Assembly (NCBI GenBank): GCA_022825135.1
Contig: JAJDYN010000005.1
Location: 304,361-368,360, forward strand
Direction of reading: 5' to 3'
DNA: 64,000 nt
Source of the DNA: Gemmatimonadota bacterium
GTDB lineage: Bacteria > Gemmatimonadota > Gemmatimonadetes > Longimicrobiales > Gaopeijiaceae
The notes beneath the pieces are model-generated. The model made no database searches, was not told the DNA's origin, and worked only from the letters and a program-made list of their open reading frames with translations. Below are positions 44,406-54,900 of this stretch, one piece after another (position 1 is the first letter of the stretch; every line of letters starts with the position of its first letter). A program made the translations under genes and the position numbers.

Positions 44406-45875
44406 CTACCGCCGGGAACTCGATCCGTCCGCCCGCACCGCCCCCGGTCCGCGGATCACCCCCTCATCCCCGACCACCTCGATGCTCGTGCCGAACGGCT
44501 CCGAGAGCGCCGCCAGGAGCGTGAGAATCCGCTGCGCGTCCTCGCCCGAGGCCGCCACCGGCCGGCCACGCTGGGGCCGCGGCAGTCCATAACCCAATAC
44601 CGTGGGCACCAGCCGGATCTCGTACAGCTCTCCGTCGCGAAAGTCCGAAAGCGCCACGACGCCGTCCCACCAGTAGTCCGCGGCCGGGCGCCCACCGCCT
44701 GACGCCACTTCCCTGCCATCGTAGAAATCGGACGGAAGACCCCGGAATTCGTCCACGTCATAGCGGGCATAGTTGTCCCAGGGCTGGAACGGCGGGGTCT
44801 CGTTCTGGAACAGAAAATCGTCGAGGGAATAGAAGATCGGCTTGTCCTGATAGATTTCAATGCCGCGCAGCACGTGCGGGCCATGCGCGTAGAAGGCATC
44901 CGCCCCCGCATCGATCGTCGCCCGCGCGAAGGTCACGAGCGCGTCCGCGGGCACATAACTGCCCTCGTTGCACTCGTCCTGATAGAGGCCCAGACAGCCG
45001 GGCTCGTCTCCGGCACGGCTCGGGAGGTAGTTGTTGCCGCCGCCCTGGTGGGTGTGGCTGGTGACCACCACCCAGTTGGCTTGCCGGCGCGCGTCGCGGA
45101 CCGTGGCCAGCAGCTCCCGCAGATCGCCCTCGTGCGGGGTCGTGATGGTGCGGTAGCCATCGCCGGGCTCGAAGTTGCCCTCGATGCCCCCTACCTGCGC
45201 GCGCGCTTCGTCCAGGCTCTCGTAGACATCGCCCGGCACCACGTAGGTCGTCTCGAAACGCATCGGCGCGAGCCCGGGTCGGCCGCGCAGATCCGGCCGC
45301 TGATGGCCGGCCCTCATGTGTTCGGAGAAGCTCGAGGACACGGCAATGAGCGCCACCCGGCCATCCATCGTCTCCAGGTAGGCGGGCGCCCTGGCGAGCG
45401 CGAGATTCTCGCCCGAGCCCGCAACCTTGATCCCCGCCGCGGCAAGGGCCCGCTGCGTCGAGCGCATCCCGCCCGCGCCCCAGTCCATGGTGTGGTTGTT
45501 GGCAAGCCCCAGCATGTCCAGGCCGATCCAGGCCAGGTCGTGAGCCAGGTCCGGATGCCCCGCCATGTAGGTGCCGCCGCTCTGCGCCGACGGGATGATG
45601 TCGGGGCCGTACTCGTGCAGCAGCATCTCCATGTTGCCGAAGCCCACGGTGGCTCCGCCGATCAGGTCGCGCAGCTGCAGAAACTCGGGCTCATCATAGG
45701 GCCTGAGCGCCCGCGTGATGATGAGGTCCCCCACCATCGCCATGGAGATGTCCCCTTCCCCGTCGCGATGCTGGGCTTCGGCGGGCAAGGCCGTCAGAAG
45801 CGGGAGAATGAGGAGCGAGGCGCCGAGGGCCCGGCGCGTCAGGATCCCGGTGCGGGCTGAAGTCGATCCGCGCAT
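44406..45875 (-). CDS. CapA-family protein (poly-gamma-glutamate synthesis type metallophosphatase fold)
   Basis: 489 residues from ATG 45875 after an excellent ribosome site (AGGAGGTGAAC). A signal peptide ends near LPAEAQ. The CapA fold is shown by MAMVGDLIITRAL, LANNHTMDWGAGGM, VVVTSHTHQGGGNNYLPS and YAHGPHVLRGIEIYQDKPIF, followed by YSLDDFLFQ. CapA domains are calcineurin-like phosphoesterases. No capB/capC neighbours are seen, so a capsule role is not supported; the real substrate is unknown. Confidence 0.9.
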   Translation of the reverse strand: MRGSTSARTGILTRRALGASLLILPLLTALPAEAQHRDGEGDISMAMVGDLIITRALRPYDEPEFLQLRDLIGGATVGFGNMEMLLHEYGPDIIPSAQSGGTYMAGHPDLAHDLAWIGLDMLGLANNHTMDWGAGGMRSTQRALAAAGIKVAGSGENLALARAPAYLETMDGRVALIAVSSSFSEHMRAGHQRPDLRGRPGLAPMRFETTYVVPGDVYESLDEARAQVGGIEGNFEPGDGYRTITTPHEGDLRELLATVRDARRQANWVVVTSHTHQGGGNNYLPSRAGDEPGCLGLYQDECNEGSYVPADALVTFARATIDAGADAFYAHGPHVLRGIEIYQDKPIFYSLDDFLFQNETPPFQPWDNYARYDVDEFRGLPSDFYDGREVASGGGRPAADYWWDGVVALSDFRDGELYEIRLVPTVLGYGLPRPQRGRPVAASGEDAQRILTLLAALSEPFGTSIEVVGDEGVIRGPGAVRADGSSSRR

Positions 45876-46057
45876 GTTCACCTCCTGCCGCGGGAAAGAG
45901 CCGACTTGCCACAGGGAGACTACGCGACGGAAGGATGCGGGGGCAAGCGAGGAAGGGAAGCGGCACTGACCCGACACCCGGTTTCCGGGGGCGCTGTTCG
46001 CATGGGATGCCCCCCCGGTGCTACGTTGAGGCATCCGTCCCGCCTCAGGAGGATCCC

Positions 46058-46441
46058 ATGCGGTACCTCGTCCTCTCCCTCCTCCTCGCTTTCTCTCTCC
46101 AGGGATGCGCATCCACGGGCAGCGGCCCCGGCACCTCCCGAAACCTCATCACCCGCGCACAGATCGAAGAGTCCCAGGCGATCACGGCGTACGACGTCAT
46201 CCGCGCGCTGCATCCCCAGTGGCTTCGTGCCCGGGGTCAGACGGTGGGGCTGGCGAATGCGACGCCGGTAACCCCGACGGTTTTCATGGATGGCACCCGC
46301 ATGGGTGAGCTGGACGTCCTGAACGCGTATCAGGTGCGCGACATCGAGGAGATCCGCTATCTCGATCCGGGCCGGGCCGCAAGCCGGTACGGGATGGGGT
46401 ATCCCAGGGGCATCATCGAGATCATCTCGCTGAGGCGATGA
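46058..46441 (+). CDS. short plug-like lipoprotein
   Basis: 127 residues, ATG 46058 after CAGGAGGATCCC. A lipobox (SLQGC, Cys16) follows the short signal. The C-terminal 80 residues mimic the end of a SusC plug domain: VFMDGTRMGELDVLN, DIEEIRYLDPGRAASRYG and GIIEIISLRR at the very C-terminus, but there is no barrel and no carboxypeptidase-regulatory domain. It is the smallest of three barrel-less plug proteins in the window. Its TGA overlaps the start of the DUF3179 gene (ATGA). Confidence 0.8.
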   Translation: MRYLVLSLLLAFSLQGCASTGSGPGTSRNLITRAQIEESQAITAYDVIRALHPQWLRARGQTVGLANATPVTPTVFMDGTRMGELDVLNAYQVRDIEEIRYLDPGRAASRYGMGYPRGIIEIISLRR

Positions 46442-47583
46442 ACTGCCTCGCCCCTGGACGGGCGGGACGCGCGGCGTTCTGCGCCATCGCGGGCGTCCTG
46501 AGCGCGTGCAACCTCTTCGACACGAGTTCGCCATTCGTCGACCAGGGTGGCGTTGCGCCGTCCCTTCCGGACGACTCCTTCTGCAGCATTCCCGAGGAGT
46601 TCATCGTCTCCGGGGGCGTAGGCCGGGACGGCATCCCCGCGCTCGTGAACCCGTCGCTGGTCTCCAGCGATCACGCCGAAGCCACCTACGTCCGCGAGAC
46701 CGACCGGGTGCTCGGGATCGAGGCGGACGGACGGTTCATCGCGGTGCCGCACAACATCCTCTGGTGGCACGAGATCGTGAACTTCGACGACTTCGGGCGC
46801 CCGTTCGCGGTCACCTACTGTCCCCTCACCGGGTCGAGCGTGGTCTTCGACCGCTCTTCCATCGATGACGCCGACCTGGGGGTCTCGGGTCTCCTCTTCC
46901 ACAACAATCTCATGATGTTCAACCGCCGCCCCGACGGGGTCGGAGAATCGCTCTTCCCCCAGATGATGCAGGGTGCACGGTGCGGGCCGCTGGACGGACA
47001 GCCGCTCGAGCCGCTGCCCGCGATCGAAATGCACTGGAGAACATGGAAGGACCTGCATCCCGAGACCCTTGTGGTGTCGGGCTTCCAGGCGCGGGGCCGG
47101 GACTATGAGAACTATCCCTACGCCGACTACGAGGTGGTCGACAACCCCCAGACCCTGTTCCCGAACCCCGAGTTCGACACGCGCCGCCCCCCAAAGGAGA
47201 GGGTCCTGGGCATTCCCCGCGAGAACGGCTTCGGAATGGCGTTCCCGTTCATCGTGCTCCAGAGCCGGGGCGACGTGGTGGTGGTGCACGACGACGTGCA
47301 GGGCACGCGGCCGGTGGTGGTTTTCTGGTCCACCCGGGCCCAAGCGGCCGTGGCCTACCATCCCAGGTCCGGCAGCCGGGATCTCACCTTCGAGGTGCGG
47401 GACGGCGGGTTCTTCGACGTGCAGACGGGCAGCAGGTGGAGCATCGAGGGTCGTGCGGTAGCGGGGCCTCTCGAGGGCTCGGCGCTCGCGCAGGTCGCGG
47501 ACGCCTACATCGCCTTCTGGTTTGCGTGGGCGACCTTCCACCCGAACACGGAGGTCCTTTCGGGCCCGCTCAGGATCTCCTGA
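46438..47583 (+). CDS. DUF3179 lipoprotein
   Basis: 381 residues overlapping the plug-like gene by four bases. A lipobox (VLSAC, Cys24) gives a lipoprotein. The DUF3179 signature is AVTYCPLTGSSVVFDRSSID, with GVSGLLFHNNLMMF, PQMMQGARCGPLDG and ENYPYADYEVVDNPQTLFPN after it. Two Cys (TYCPL, GARCGPL) lie in the characteristic positions for this family. The function is unknown. Confidence 0.9.
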   Translation: MNCLAPGRAGRAAFCAIAGVLSACNLFDTSSPFVDQGGVAPSLPDDSFCSIPEEFIVSGGVGRDGIPALVNPSLVSSDHAEATYVRETDRVLGIEADGRFIAVPHNILWWHEIVNFDDFGRPFAVTYCPLTGSSVVFDRSSIDDADLGVSGLLFHNNLMMFNRRPDGVGESLFPQMMQGARCGPLDGQPLEPLPAIEMHWRTWKDLHPETLVVSGFQARGRDYENYPYADYEVVDNPQTLFPNPEFDTRRPPKERVLGIPRENGFGMAFPFIVLQSRGDVVVVHDDVQGTRPVVVFWSTRAQAAVAYHPRSGSRDLTFEVRDGGFFDVQTGSRWSIEGRAVAGPLEGSALAQVADAYIAFWFAWATFHPNTEVLSGPLRIS

Positions 47584-48210
47584 ACGCGACGCTAGCGGGG
47601 TTGGCGGCGGCTCAAAACGTCGGGGATCCCGCGGCTGACCTCAACGTCGAAGCCCGACATGCGGCCGGACAGGCCAAACGCGACATCGCCGAGATCCGCC
47701 GCCCCGCACGTGGTTCGTGACCGGATCGCGCAGCAGCACCGCCGCGGAACCACCTTCGGCGTCGATTGTGGCCGCGCCCTCCGGCCCGGTCAGCGTCATC
47801 CGAGATCCTTCCCCCAAGGGCGTCCATCACCCCGAGGGAGTGTCCGTTGCTTCCCTTTGCCACCCGGATGGCTTCGACTTCGGAAAAGCAGGTTGAACCC
47901 GTAGCCACGCGTCTCCTCTGGGTGTTTCGCGTCGTTTCGTCGTGCTGTCGTTCGCGCTTCAGTCACCCGAAGGTGTCGCGGCGTGCCACGAGCGGCGATC
48001 ACGTCCTCGGTGTTCACCGGTAGATGCGCTCCGATCCTGGCTTTCCTGGCGGAAACCCCGGTGATCGCGGAAACATACCGGAACGACACGAGATTATCTC
48101 GCAGCACAAGCCTCTGGCTTGCCATTCGCGACAGTCTGTCACCACGATGATCGGTTAAGTAGTCCGGCGATGATGCGGGTGGGCCTCTTTTCGAATCGGA
48201 GGGCGGTGCA
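47584..48210. other. non-coding region with likely gene remains
   Basis: No intact gene. On the minus strand 47592-47799 looks like a frameshifted coding remnant. The middle (47900-48160) has open frames without recognisable protein. The last 100 bases precede the Ig-like metalloprotease gene and hold its ribosome site (CGGAGGGCGGTGCA). Confidence 0.45.
47592..47799 (-). pseudogene. possible remnant of a coding sequence with one frameshift
   Basis: Starting at ATG 47799 the reading MTLTGPEGAATIDAEGGSAA then VLLRDPVTNHVRGG has good codon character, and after a one-base shift continues GDVAFGLSGRMSGFDVEVSR then GIPDVLSRRQPR to a stop at 47592. It looks like the C-terminal end of a longer exported protein, now missing its upstream part. 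Family not identified. Confidence 0.3.
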
Positions 48211-50376
48211 ATGTTGGACGGCAAGAAGAACTACGCCCCAGTCATGCTGCTTGTTATGGCAGGCCTGGCAGGTGTCGTGTGGGTCTCTGCCTGCGGTGAC
48301 GGGGGCACAACCCCGGCTGTCCCCGATCCGCCCAGCCCCACGACGGTCACCATAACCCCGGCGACCGCCCAACTCACCGCGCTCGGCGAGACGGCGCGGT
48401 TCACCGCCGAGGTACGTGACCAGAACGGGCAGGTGATGGCGGGCGTCCCGTTGGCGTGGACGAGCAGCGACGCTTCGGTGGCGGCGGTGGACGCCTCCGG
48501 GCAGGTCACGGCGGCGGCGAACGGCGCGGCCACGATCGCGGCGGCGGCGGGCTCGGCATCCGGGAGTGCGGCCGTGACGGTGGCCCAGGAGGCCAGCGTG
48601 GTGACGGTGTCGCCCGACGGAGGCACGTTGAGCGCGCTGGGGGACACGGTGCGCCTGTCGGCCATGGCGATGGACGCGAACGGGAACGCCGTCGCCAACG
48701 CCGCCTTCGCATGGACGTCGAGCGACACCGCGGTGGCAACGGTCGACGAGAACGGCGTGGTGACGGCGGTGGGCAACGGCGCGGCCACGATCACCGCGAC
48801 GGCGGGCTCGGCATCCGGGAGTGTGGCCGTGACGGTGGCCCAGGAGGTCAGCGTGGTGACGGTGTCGCCCGACGGGGGCACGTTGAACGCGCTGGGGGAC
48901 ACGGTGCGCCTGTCGGCCGAGGCGATGGACGCAAACGGGAGCGCCATCGCCAACGCCGCCTTCGCATGGACGTCGAGCGACACCGCGGTGGCAACGGTCG
49001 ACGAGAACGGCGTGGTGACTGCGGTGCGCAACGGCGCGGCGACGATCACCGCGACGACGGGCTCGGCATCCGGGGGTGCGGTCCTGACGGTGGCCCAGAG
49101 GGTGGCGGCAGTGGCCGTGACGCCCACAACCGACACGCTGGTCACCGGCGAAAAGTTGCATTTGTCAGCCGAGGCCGCCGACGGGAACGGCCACGCAGTT
49201 GCGGACGCCGGCTTTTGGTGGGCGTCCAGCAACACCTCGGTCGCGGTCGTGGATAGGTCCGGGCTGGTGACGGGGACCGGGGCCGGGGTGGCGGACATAA
49301 CGGCCACGTCGTCCTTCGTGAGCGGGCGGGCGCGGATGGTCGTACTGAATCCACCGGCGATGACCCTTGCGGTCCATTCGGTACCGGCAGAGGAGAACAG
49401 CTCCAGGCGAGCAGTGAATCCCGAAGAGTTGGTGCTGTGGCCCGGAGAGTGGCTCAGAGCAGACACGCGTATCGAGGGCGCGAAGCGAGTTGCGACTTGG
49501 AAGGCGTCCGATCCGGGGATCGTGGCGGTGCATGTTGGCAGGGATCCCAATAACCGTCCACTCAGGAGCGGTGATGACGTGGCCATTGAGGTCATCGGTT
49601 TCGGCGAGACTGTACTTACCGCGACCTATGGGAGATCAGAGGTGTCTGTGAAGGTTGGCGCACCGACTCCCAGGATGATGGAGCGGTCGTTGGTGGACCG
49701 GAAGGACGACGTATCCGGCCCGCAGATTCATGCCGTGTACGCGGTGGCGAGTGACGACGAGGACCGGGAGCTGGACCGCCACGGCAGGGTTGGATGGTCG
49801 CTGATGGCAACCGTGGACTGGCTTTACGACAAACTGGGCAGACGGCTGAGGGTGGACACATATGAGGGGGTCGTCGACGTGACGTTCCTGCGACTACGGG
49901 AGACAGCCGCTCAGATGGAGGATCGCAACGTTCGGGCGTTGAGAGACGCGGTCCGGGCGAAGGCCTGGTATTCGGACGAGAAGACCTACGCGGTGTACTA
50001 TCTCGGCCCTACCGGGAACGCGGGCGGCGTAAAGATCGGTAACTTCGCAACGGTCTTCTCCGACAGCCGTGGGCTGGATCGTCCTCATTACGTTGTGGCC
50101 AGACAGCCGGACTTCCTTGGTGCGCTGGAGAACACGATGGCCCATGAGCTGTTCCACACTATGGGGGTCGTCCACGAGCAGTGCGCGACAAATCCGGCGG
50201 CGAACGGAAGCTCTCATGTCGGAGACTACGACCACGATCTCATGGCCGTGCGTCGGCGCCGAGGCCGGATGCTCACGGAGATCGATGTTGGTAATGACGA
50301 CTACTACGACCACGATATCCCGAACTGCCGAGACGCTGCGGACAGCCCGCTCTGGATGGATCCGCCACCGTCATGA
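48211..50376 (+). CDS. lipoprotein with bacterial Ig-like repeats and a metzincin-type metalloprotease end
   Basis: 721 residues. The lipobox VSAC (Cys28) precedes about four Ig-like (Big_2) domains (about 40-390): VTITPATAQLTALGETARF, WTSSDASVAAVDASGQVT, TVSPDGGTLSALGDTVRL and so on. The C-terminal region has a metzincin-like zinc motif HELFHTMGVVHE (His645, Glu646, His649, His655), so the protein is probably a surface zinc protease with a stalk of Ig-like domains. Two Ig-like units are nearly identical at the DNA level (255-base period). Ribosome site CGGAGGGCGGTGCA is just upstream. Confidence 0.85.
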   Translation: MLDGKKNYAPVMLLVMAGLAGVVWVSACGDGGTTPAVPDPPSPTTVTITPATAQLTALGETARFTAEVRDQNGQVMAGVPLAWTSSDASVAAVDASGQVTAAANGAATIAAAAGSASGSAAVTVAQEASVVTVSPDGGTLSALGDTVRLSAMAMDANGNAVANAAFAWTSSDTAVATVDENGVVTAVGNGAATITATAGSASGSVAVTVAQEVSVVTVSPDGGTLNALGDTVRLSAEAMDANGSAIANAAFAWTSSDTAVATVDENGVVTAVRNGAATITATTGSASGGAVLTVAQRVAAVAVTPTTDTLVTGEKLHLSAEAADGNGHAVADAGFWWASSNTSVAVVDRSGLVTGTGAGVADITATSSFVSGRARMVVLNPPAMTLAVHSVPAEENSSRRAVNPEELVLWPGEWLRADTRIEGAKRVATWKASDPGIVAVHVGRDPNNRPLRSGDDVAIEVIGFGETVLTATYGRSEVSVKVGAPTPRMMERSLVDRKDDVSGPQIHAVYAVASDDEDRELDRHGRVGWSLMATVDWLYDKLGRRLRVDTYEGVVDVTFLRLRETAAQMEDRNVRALRDAVRAKAWYSDEKTYAVYYLGPTGNAGGVKIGNFATVFSDSRGLDRPHYVVARQPDFLGALENTMAHELFHTMGVVHEQCATNPAANGSSHVGDYDHDLMAVRRRRGRMLTEIDVGNDDYYDHDIPNCRDAADSPLWMDPPPS
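48581..49090. repeat. two nearly identical 255-base tandem units in the Ig-like gene
   Basis: Units at 48581-48835 and 48836-49090 begin with TGGCCCAGGAGG and differ at few positions; a third, diverged unit starts at 49091. The period is a multiple of three (85 residues), so copy number can change without a frameshift. Confidence 0.85.
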
Positions 50377-50452
50377 ACCGGCTGTGCGCAAGGATAAGAC
50401 CCGGTCCCGCTAGCCGGTCCCGGCGGGTCGGTCACCCCGCGTAGGCCTCAGC

Positions 50453-51922
50453 TCAGTTCGGATCCCAGAACAGCCGCATGTTCCACGGCTCCGATCCCAG
50501 TCCTTGCGCCGACTGCGCGGCCGACAGATTCGCGTTGTTCACCGATTCCTCGCTCTGCGGATACGGCAGCCGCACCGGGATCAGGTCGTTGTTCAGGTTG
50601 TCCGGACCCGCCACCAGCCCGGGAAAGTCGGCGCGCCTGAAGTAGGCCCACGCCTCCGGTCCCTGATCGTACAGCGCGAACCACATCTGCTGGGCGATCT
50701 GCGCCAGCTGCGTGTCCATGTCCGAAGCGAAGGCCACCATCGGCTGCGCCAGATACGCGTCGATGTCGTCCGACGAGATGCCGTAGGTCTCCATCGACGC
50801 CCGGATGCCCGCCTCGTAGAGGGCCCGCGCATCGCCACCGGCGTACCCTCTCACCGCGGCCTCCGCCTGCAGCAGCGCCACTTCGGCGTACGACTGGATC
50901 CAGGTCGGCGTGTTGGGCCGCAGGAACCACTTTCCGACGCGCGACACCTGCTCGAACTCGATCCCGTGGCTGTCGCTCATGCCGTTGGGCATGCCGCGGA
51001 ACTCGCCGGTCTCCCTGGCGGCATCGGCGTAGATGGAGAGCCGGGGGTCGTTGTGCTCGATGAGGGCGTCGACCATCGCCGCGCTGATGCGGAAGTCGCC
51101 CGGACGGGCGATGAACGCCGGGGCCATCGGGTTCTCGTTGGGCGGAGCGCCGATCCACGTCAGCTTGGCCTCGTCGTCCCTGCTCTGGAAGACGCCCGCC
51201 GAGATCGCGCTCGAAGCCTCGGACGCGCTCATGAGGCGCATCGCCATGCGCAGCCGCAGCGAGTTGGCGAACCGCTGCCACTTGTACATGTCGCCCTCGT
51301 AGATCAGGTCCGGATTGCCGACCGTCCCGCGGAATACGTCGGGGAAGAGCCCGCTCATGGGAGCGATCTGGGAACTTGCCGCGGAAAGCTCGGCCAGCAG
51401 CGCGCTGTAGATGGACTGCGCGTCATCATACGTCGGCGTGATGTTGTTGGCCGCGAGCCCGCCCAGCGCCTCGGAATACGGGATGTCTCCCCAGAGGTCC
51501 ACCATGTTGTGGAACATCCACGCGCGCAGGATTCGCCCGACCGCTTCCTGGTTCGCCTGGCCTCTCTCGGCGGCCTTCTGGACGACCCCGTCGAAGTCCA
51601 CCAGGGCCCCCGTGTAGAGGGTGGCCCAGAGCCCGTCCGAGAAGCTGCCGTCGATCTCGTAACGGTCGATGGAGCCGTACTGGAGGCGCGCGTAATGCTG
51701 CACCCAGACCGAGGCCGTGCCCCGGTCGAAGCCGGTCCCCAGCAGGCTGGTCACGGCGCCTACGATGCCCGCGGGCAGCAGGTACTGAACGCCCACGTCG
51801 GTGGGCGCGTTGGGGTTGGTGTTGATCCCCGTGAAGTCCTCCGTGCAACCGGAGGCCCCAAGGCCGATCGCCACGATCAGACCGGCCGCGAGGCTCCTGT
51901 GTGTCATTCTCTTCGTATTCAT
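50453..51922 (-). CDS. SusD/RagB-like lipoprotein
   Basis: 489 residues from ATG 51922. Lipobox GASGC (Cys26), followed by TEDFTGINTNPNAPTDVGVQ, a typical N-terminus of this SusD subfamily. The body has RILRAWMFHNMVDLWGDIPY, SEALGG, WQRFANSLRLRMAMRLM, and the binding-site-like WIGAPPNENPMAPAF. Its SusC partner lies upstream with a 73-base gap. It probably delivers substrate to the receptor at the surface. Confidence 0.93.
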   Translation of the reverse strand: MNTKRMTHRSLAAGLIVAIGLGASGCTEDFTGINTNPNAPTDVGVQYLLPAGIVGAVTSLLGTGFDRGTASVWVQHYARLQYGSIDRYEIDGSFSDGLWATLYTGALVDFDGVVQKAAERGQANQEAVGRILRAWMFHNMVDLWGDIPYSEALGGLAANNITPTYDDAQSIYSALLAELSAASSQIAPMSGLFPDVFRGTVGNPDLIYEGDMYKWQRFANSLRLRMAMRLMSASEASSAISAGVFQSRDDEAKLTWIGAPPNENPMAPAFIARPGDFRISAAMVDALIEHNDPRLSIYADAARETGEFRGMPNGMSDSHGIEFEQVSRVGKWFLRPNTPTWIQSYAEVALLQAEAAVRGYAGGDARALYEAGIRASMETYGISSDDIDAYLAQPMVAFASDMDTQLAQIAQQMWFALYDQGPEAWAYFRRADFPGLVAGPDNLNNDLIPVRLPYPQSEESVNNANLSAAQSAQGLGSEPWNMRLFWDPN

Positions 51923-51995
51923 TCTCGGTCTCCCGCTCGGTTCAGATGTCTTCGGCATCATCATCGCTTTCTTCCGTCGAGACATGTTCGCCACC

Positions 51996-54900
51996 TCAAT
52001 GCACGACGGAGATGTTGATTCCGAAGGTCCGCGGCGTCGGGAACTGCTTGTCTTCGATGCCGGCGAGGTTCGCTTCCGTGACGCTGCCCTCGATGGCGGC
52101 GGTCTCCGGATCGATGTGCGGAATGGCCGTCCACAGCCACAGGTTGCGGCCCACGAAGGTGATGCGGGCCTGCGACACCGGGAGCGCTTCCAGGTACGCG
52201 GGCGGCAGATCGAAGGCGATCGCGACCTCGCGCAGCTTGGTGTAGTTGTTGTCGAAGAGCCATTCGGTGTCCACGTCGTCCAGGCGCGTGCCCAGCGTGC
52301 GCGGCGCCACCGCCACGGTGTTCGCCGATCCGTTCTCGGTGACCCCGGGGAACACGACCGGGCCCCGGCCGGTGACGCGGTCCGGATCCCAGTCCCTGGG
52401 GGTCGGGTTGGCCGACTCGTACAGCACGCCGGTGCGGTAGCCCAGGCGGCAGGAGCCGCAGAAGATCTGCCCGCCCCGGCGGGTGTCGACCTGGGCGCTC
52501 ACGGTGAAGGAGCCGTAGGAGAGCGTGCTGCGCACGCCGCCGATCCAGTCCGGCTGATAGGACCCGATGATCTCGGAGGACCCCCGGATCGGAAGACCGT
52601 TGGAGCCGACGATGATGTTGCCGGCCCCGTCCCGCCTCCACACCGGGCCGAAGAACACCCCGTACGGATGGCCGGGCCGGGCTTCCACCGCGCCCCGGAT
52701 GCCGCCCGCGCGCCCGATCACGATCGACTCGAGGCCGGGAGCGAGTTCAAGCACCTCGGAGTCGTTCTTGCCGAAGTTGAACGACATGTCCCACGCCAGC
52801 CCGCCGGGCTGGTTCACCAGGTCGACCGTCAGCAGCGCCTCGATGCCCTTGTTGCGCACCGAGCCCGCGTTCAGCACCTGGCGGTTGTAGCCGCTGGCCT
52901 CCGACACGTCCACCGCGAGGATCTGGTCCCGGGTGGTCGAGTTGTAGTATGTGAGGTCGAGCGCGGCGCGATCGAACCAGAAGCGGAGGTCGGCGCCGAT
53001 CTCCCAGGACTTGGTCTCCTCGGGCCTGAGGTCGGCGTTGGGGATGGTGTTGCTGGTCGTGTAGCCGGGGATGTTCCCGAACTTGTCGACCTCGGAGTAG
53101 ACCGAGGTGAGCTGGTACGGATCCGCGTCGTTCCCCACCTTGGCCCAGCTCGCCCGCAGCTTCCCGTAGGAGAGGAAGTCGGAGTCCATGTTGAGCGCGT
53201 CGGTGAAGACCAGGCTTCCCGAATAGGACGGATAGAAGTAGGAGCGGTTGTCCTCGGGAAGCGTCGAGGACCAGTCGTTGCGGGCCGTGACGTCGATGAA
53301 GGCGAAATCGCGGTAGCCCACGGTGAACAGGCCGTAGAGGCTGTTCACGTGCTTCTTCTCGATGACGTAGTTGAGCAGCGGGGGCGCCGCCGAGTTGCTC
53401 ACGTTGTAGATGTCCGGGACGTTGAGCTTGCGGCTTCCCGCCTCCTGCAGGTCGAAGTCGTTGCGGCGCATGTTGGCCCCGCCGCTGACGTTGAGCGAGA
53501 AGTCGGTGGTCAGCTGCCGGTTCGCGGTGACCAGCGCCTCCAGGTTGGTCTCCTGGTGGAACGACGCCGCCTCCACGAAGCCGCCCTCGGGCGTGTCCTG
53601 GGAGTAGAAGGGGTAGACCTCCTTGTTGGACTGCTCGAACCAGTCCGTGCCCAGGCGCACGCGGGCGTTCAGCCAGTCGCCCGCCAACTGGTAGTTGCCG
53701 GTGACCTGGCCGAGGACGCGGTTGCGCCGGTCGTCGTTGTTCCGGTAGTGCTGAACCCAGTAGACGTTGTCGTGATAGTTGTGGTTCCAGTTGGGCGTGA
53801 GCACGCCGGAGTTCGGATCCCACTCGGCGTTGGCGCGCTCCATGCGCTTGGCGTCGACCTGGCGCTGGAACCAGTTGAAGATGTGGATGGCGTAGTAGGA
53901 GCCGTTCCCGGGCGCGGGCCGGTTGTGCCCCTGGGTCTGGGTGTACTGGAAGGAGCCGTCGAGGTCGAAGCGCTCGGTCACCTGGACGCCGGCGTTCAGC
54001 GCCAGCTGGGTGCGCTCCAGTTCGTTCCGCGGCGCCATGCCGGTCGCATCCATGCGCAGCGCCGAGAAGCGCACGTTGGAGCGGTCGGTGGCGTGGGAGA
54101 TGGCGAAGTTGGTCGTGAGGTTGTTCCCCGTCTGGAAGTACTCCCTCACGTTCATCGGGGAGGGCAGCCAGGGCTGCGGGACCCCGCCCGACCACCACTG
54201 GGGATAGAGGCGCCCGTCGAGGGCCGGGCCCCAGCTCTCGTCCACGCCGTCGTTCTCGCCGCCGCCTCGCCCGTCGACCCAGTTGTAGCCGTCGTCGGTG
54301 GCGCCGCCGCCGTAGATGTTCTGGTACTTGACCATGCGCAGCGGCGACTCCACCACGAAGTTGCTGCTCGCCGTAATGGTCGTGACGCCGAGCGCGCCCC
54401 GCCCCGACTTGGTCACGATTTCCACGACCCCGTTGGAAGCGCGGGACCCGTACAGCGCGGCCGCGTTGGCGCCCCGGAGCACCGTGATCGACTCGATGTT
54501 CGCGGGATCGATGTCCTGGGCCATGTTGCCGTAGTCGATGCCGCTCCGGTTGCGCACCACCGCGCCCCGGGTGCCGCCGTTGGCGGCCGTCTCGCGCCGG
54601 CTGTTGTCGATGGGCACGCCGTCGACCACGATGAGCGGCTCGTTGTTGCCGGAGATGGAGGCAACCCCGCGCAGGACCATCTTCGAGGTCCCGCCCAGGA
54701 CCGCCGGGGGCGTCACCACCAGCCCGGCCACCTTGCCCGCCAGGTTGCTGATCACGTTGTTGTCGCGCACCTCGACCAGCTCGTCGCCGTCGATGCCCTG
54801 TACGGAATAGCCGAGGCTGCGCTCTTCGCGGGTGATGCCGAGGGCGGTGACCACCACTTCCTCGAGCAGCAGCGCCTCGCTGTCGAGCGCGAAGTCGGCC

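Noticed and set aside
47796..48224. Open frame of 142 codons on the minus strand
   Set aside because: No start signal or recognisable domain, and it overlaps the leader and ribosome site of the next gene.
50398..50429. Possible terminator between the metalloprotease and SusD genes (GACCCG ... CGGGTC)
   Set aside because: Stem of only six pairs with a 20-base loop and no T tract; too weak to list.
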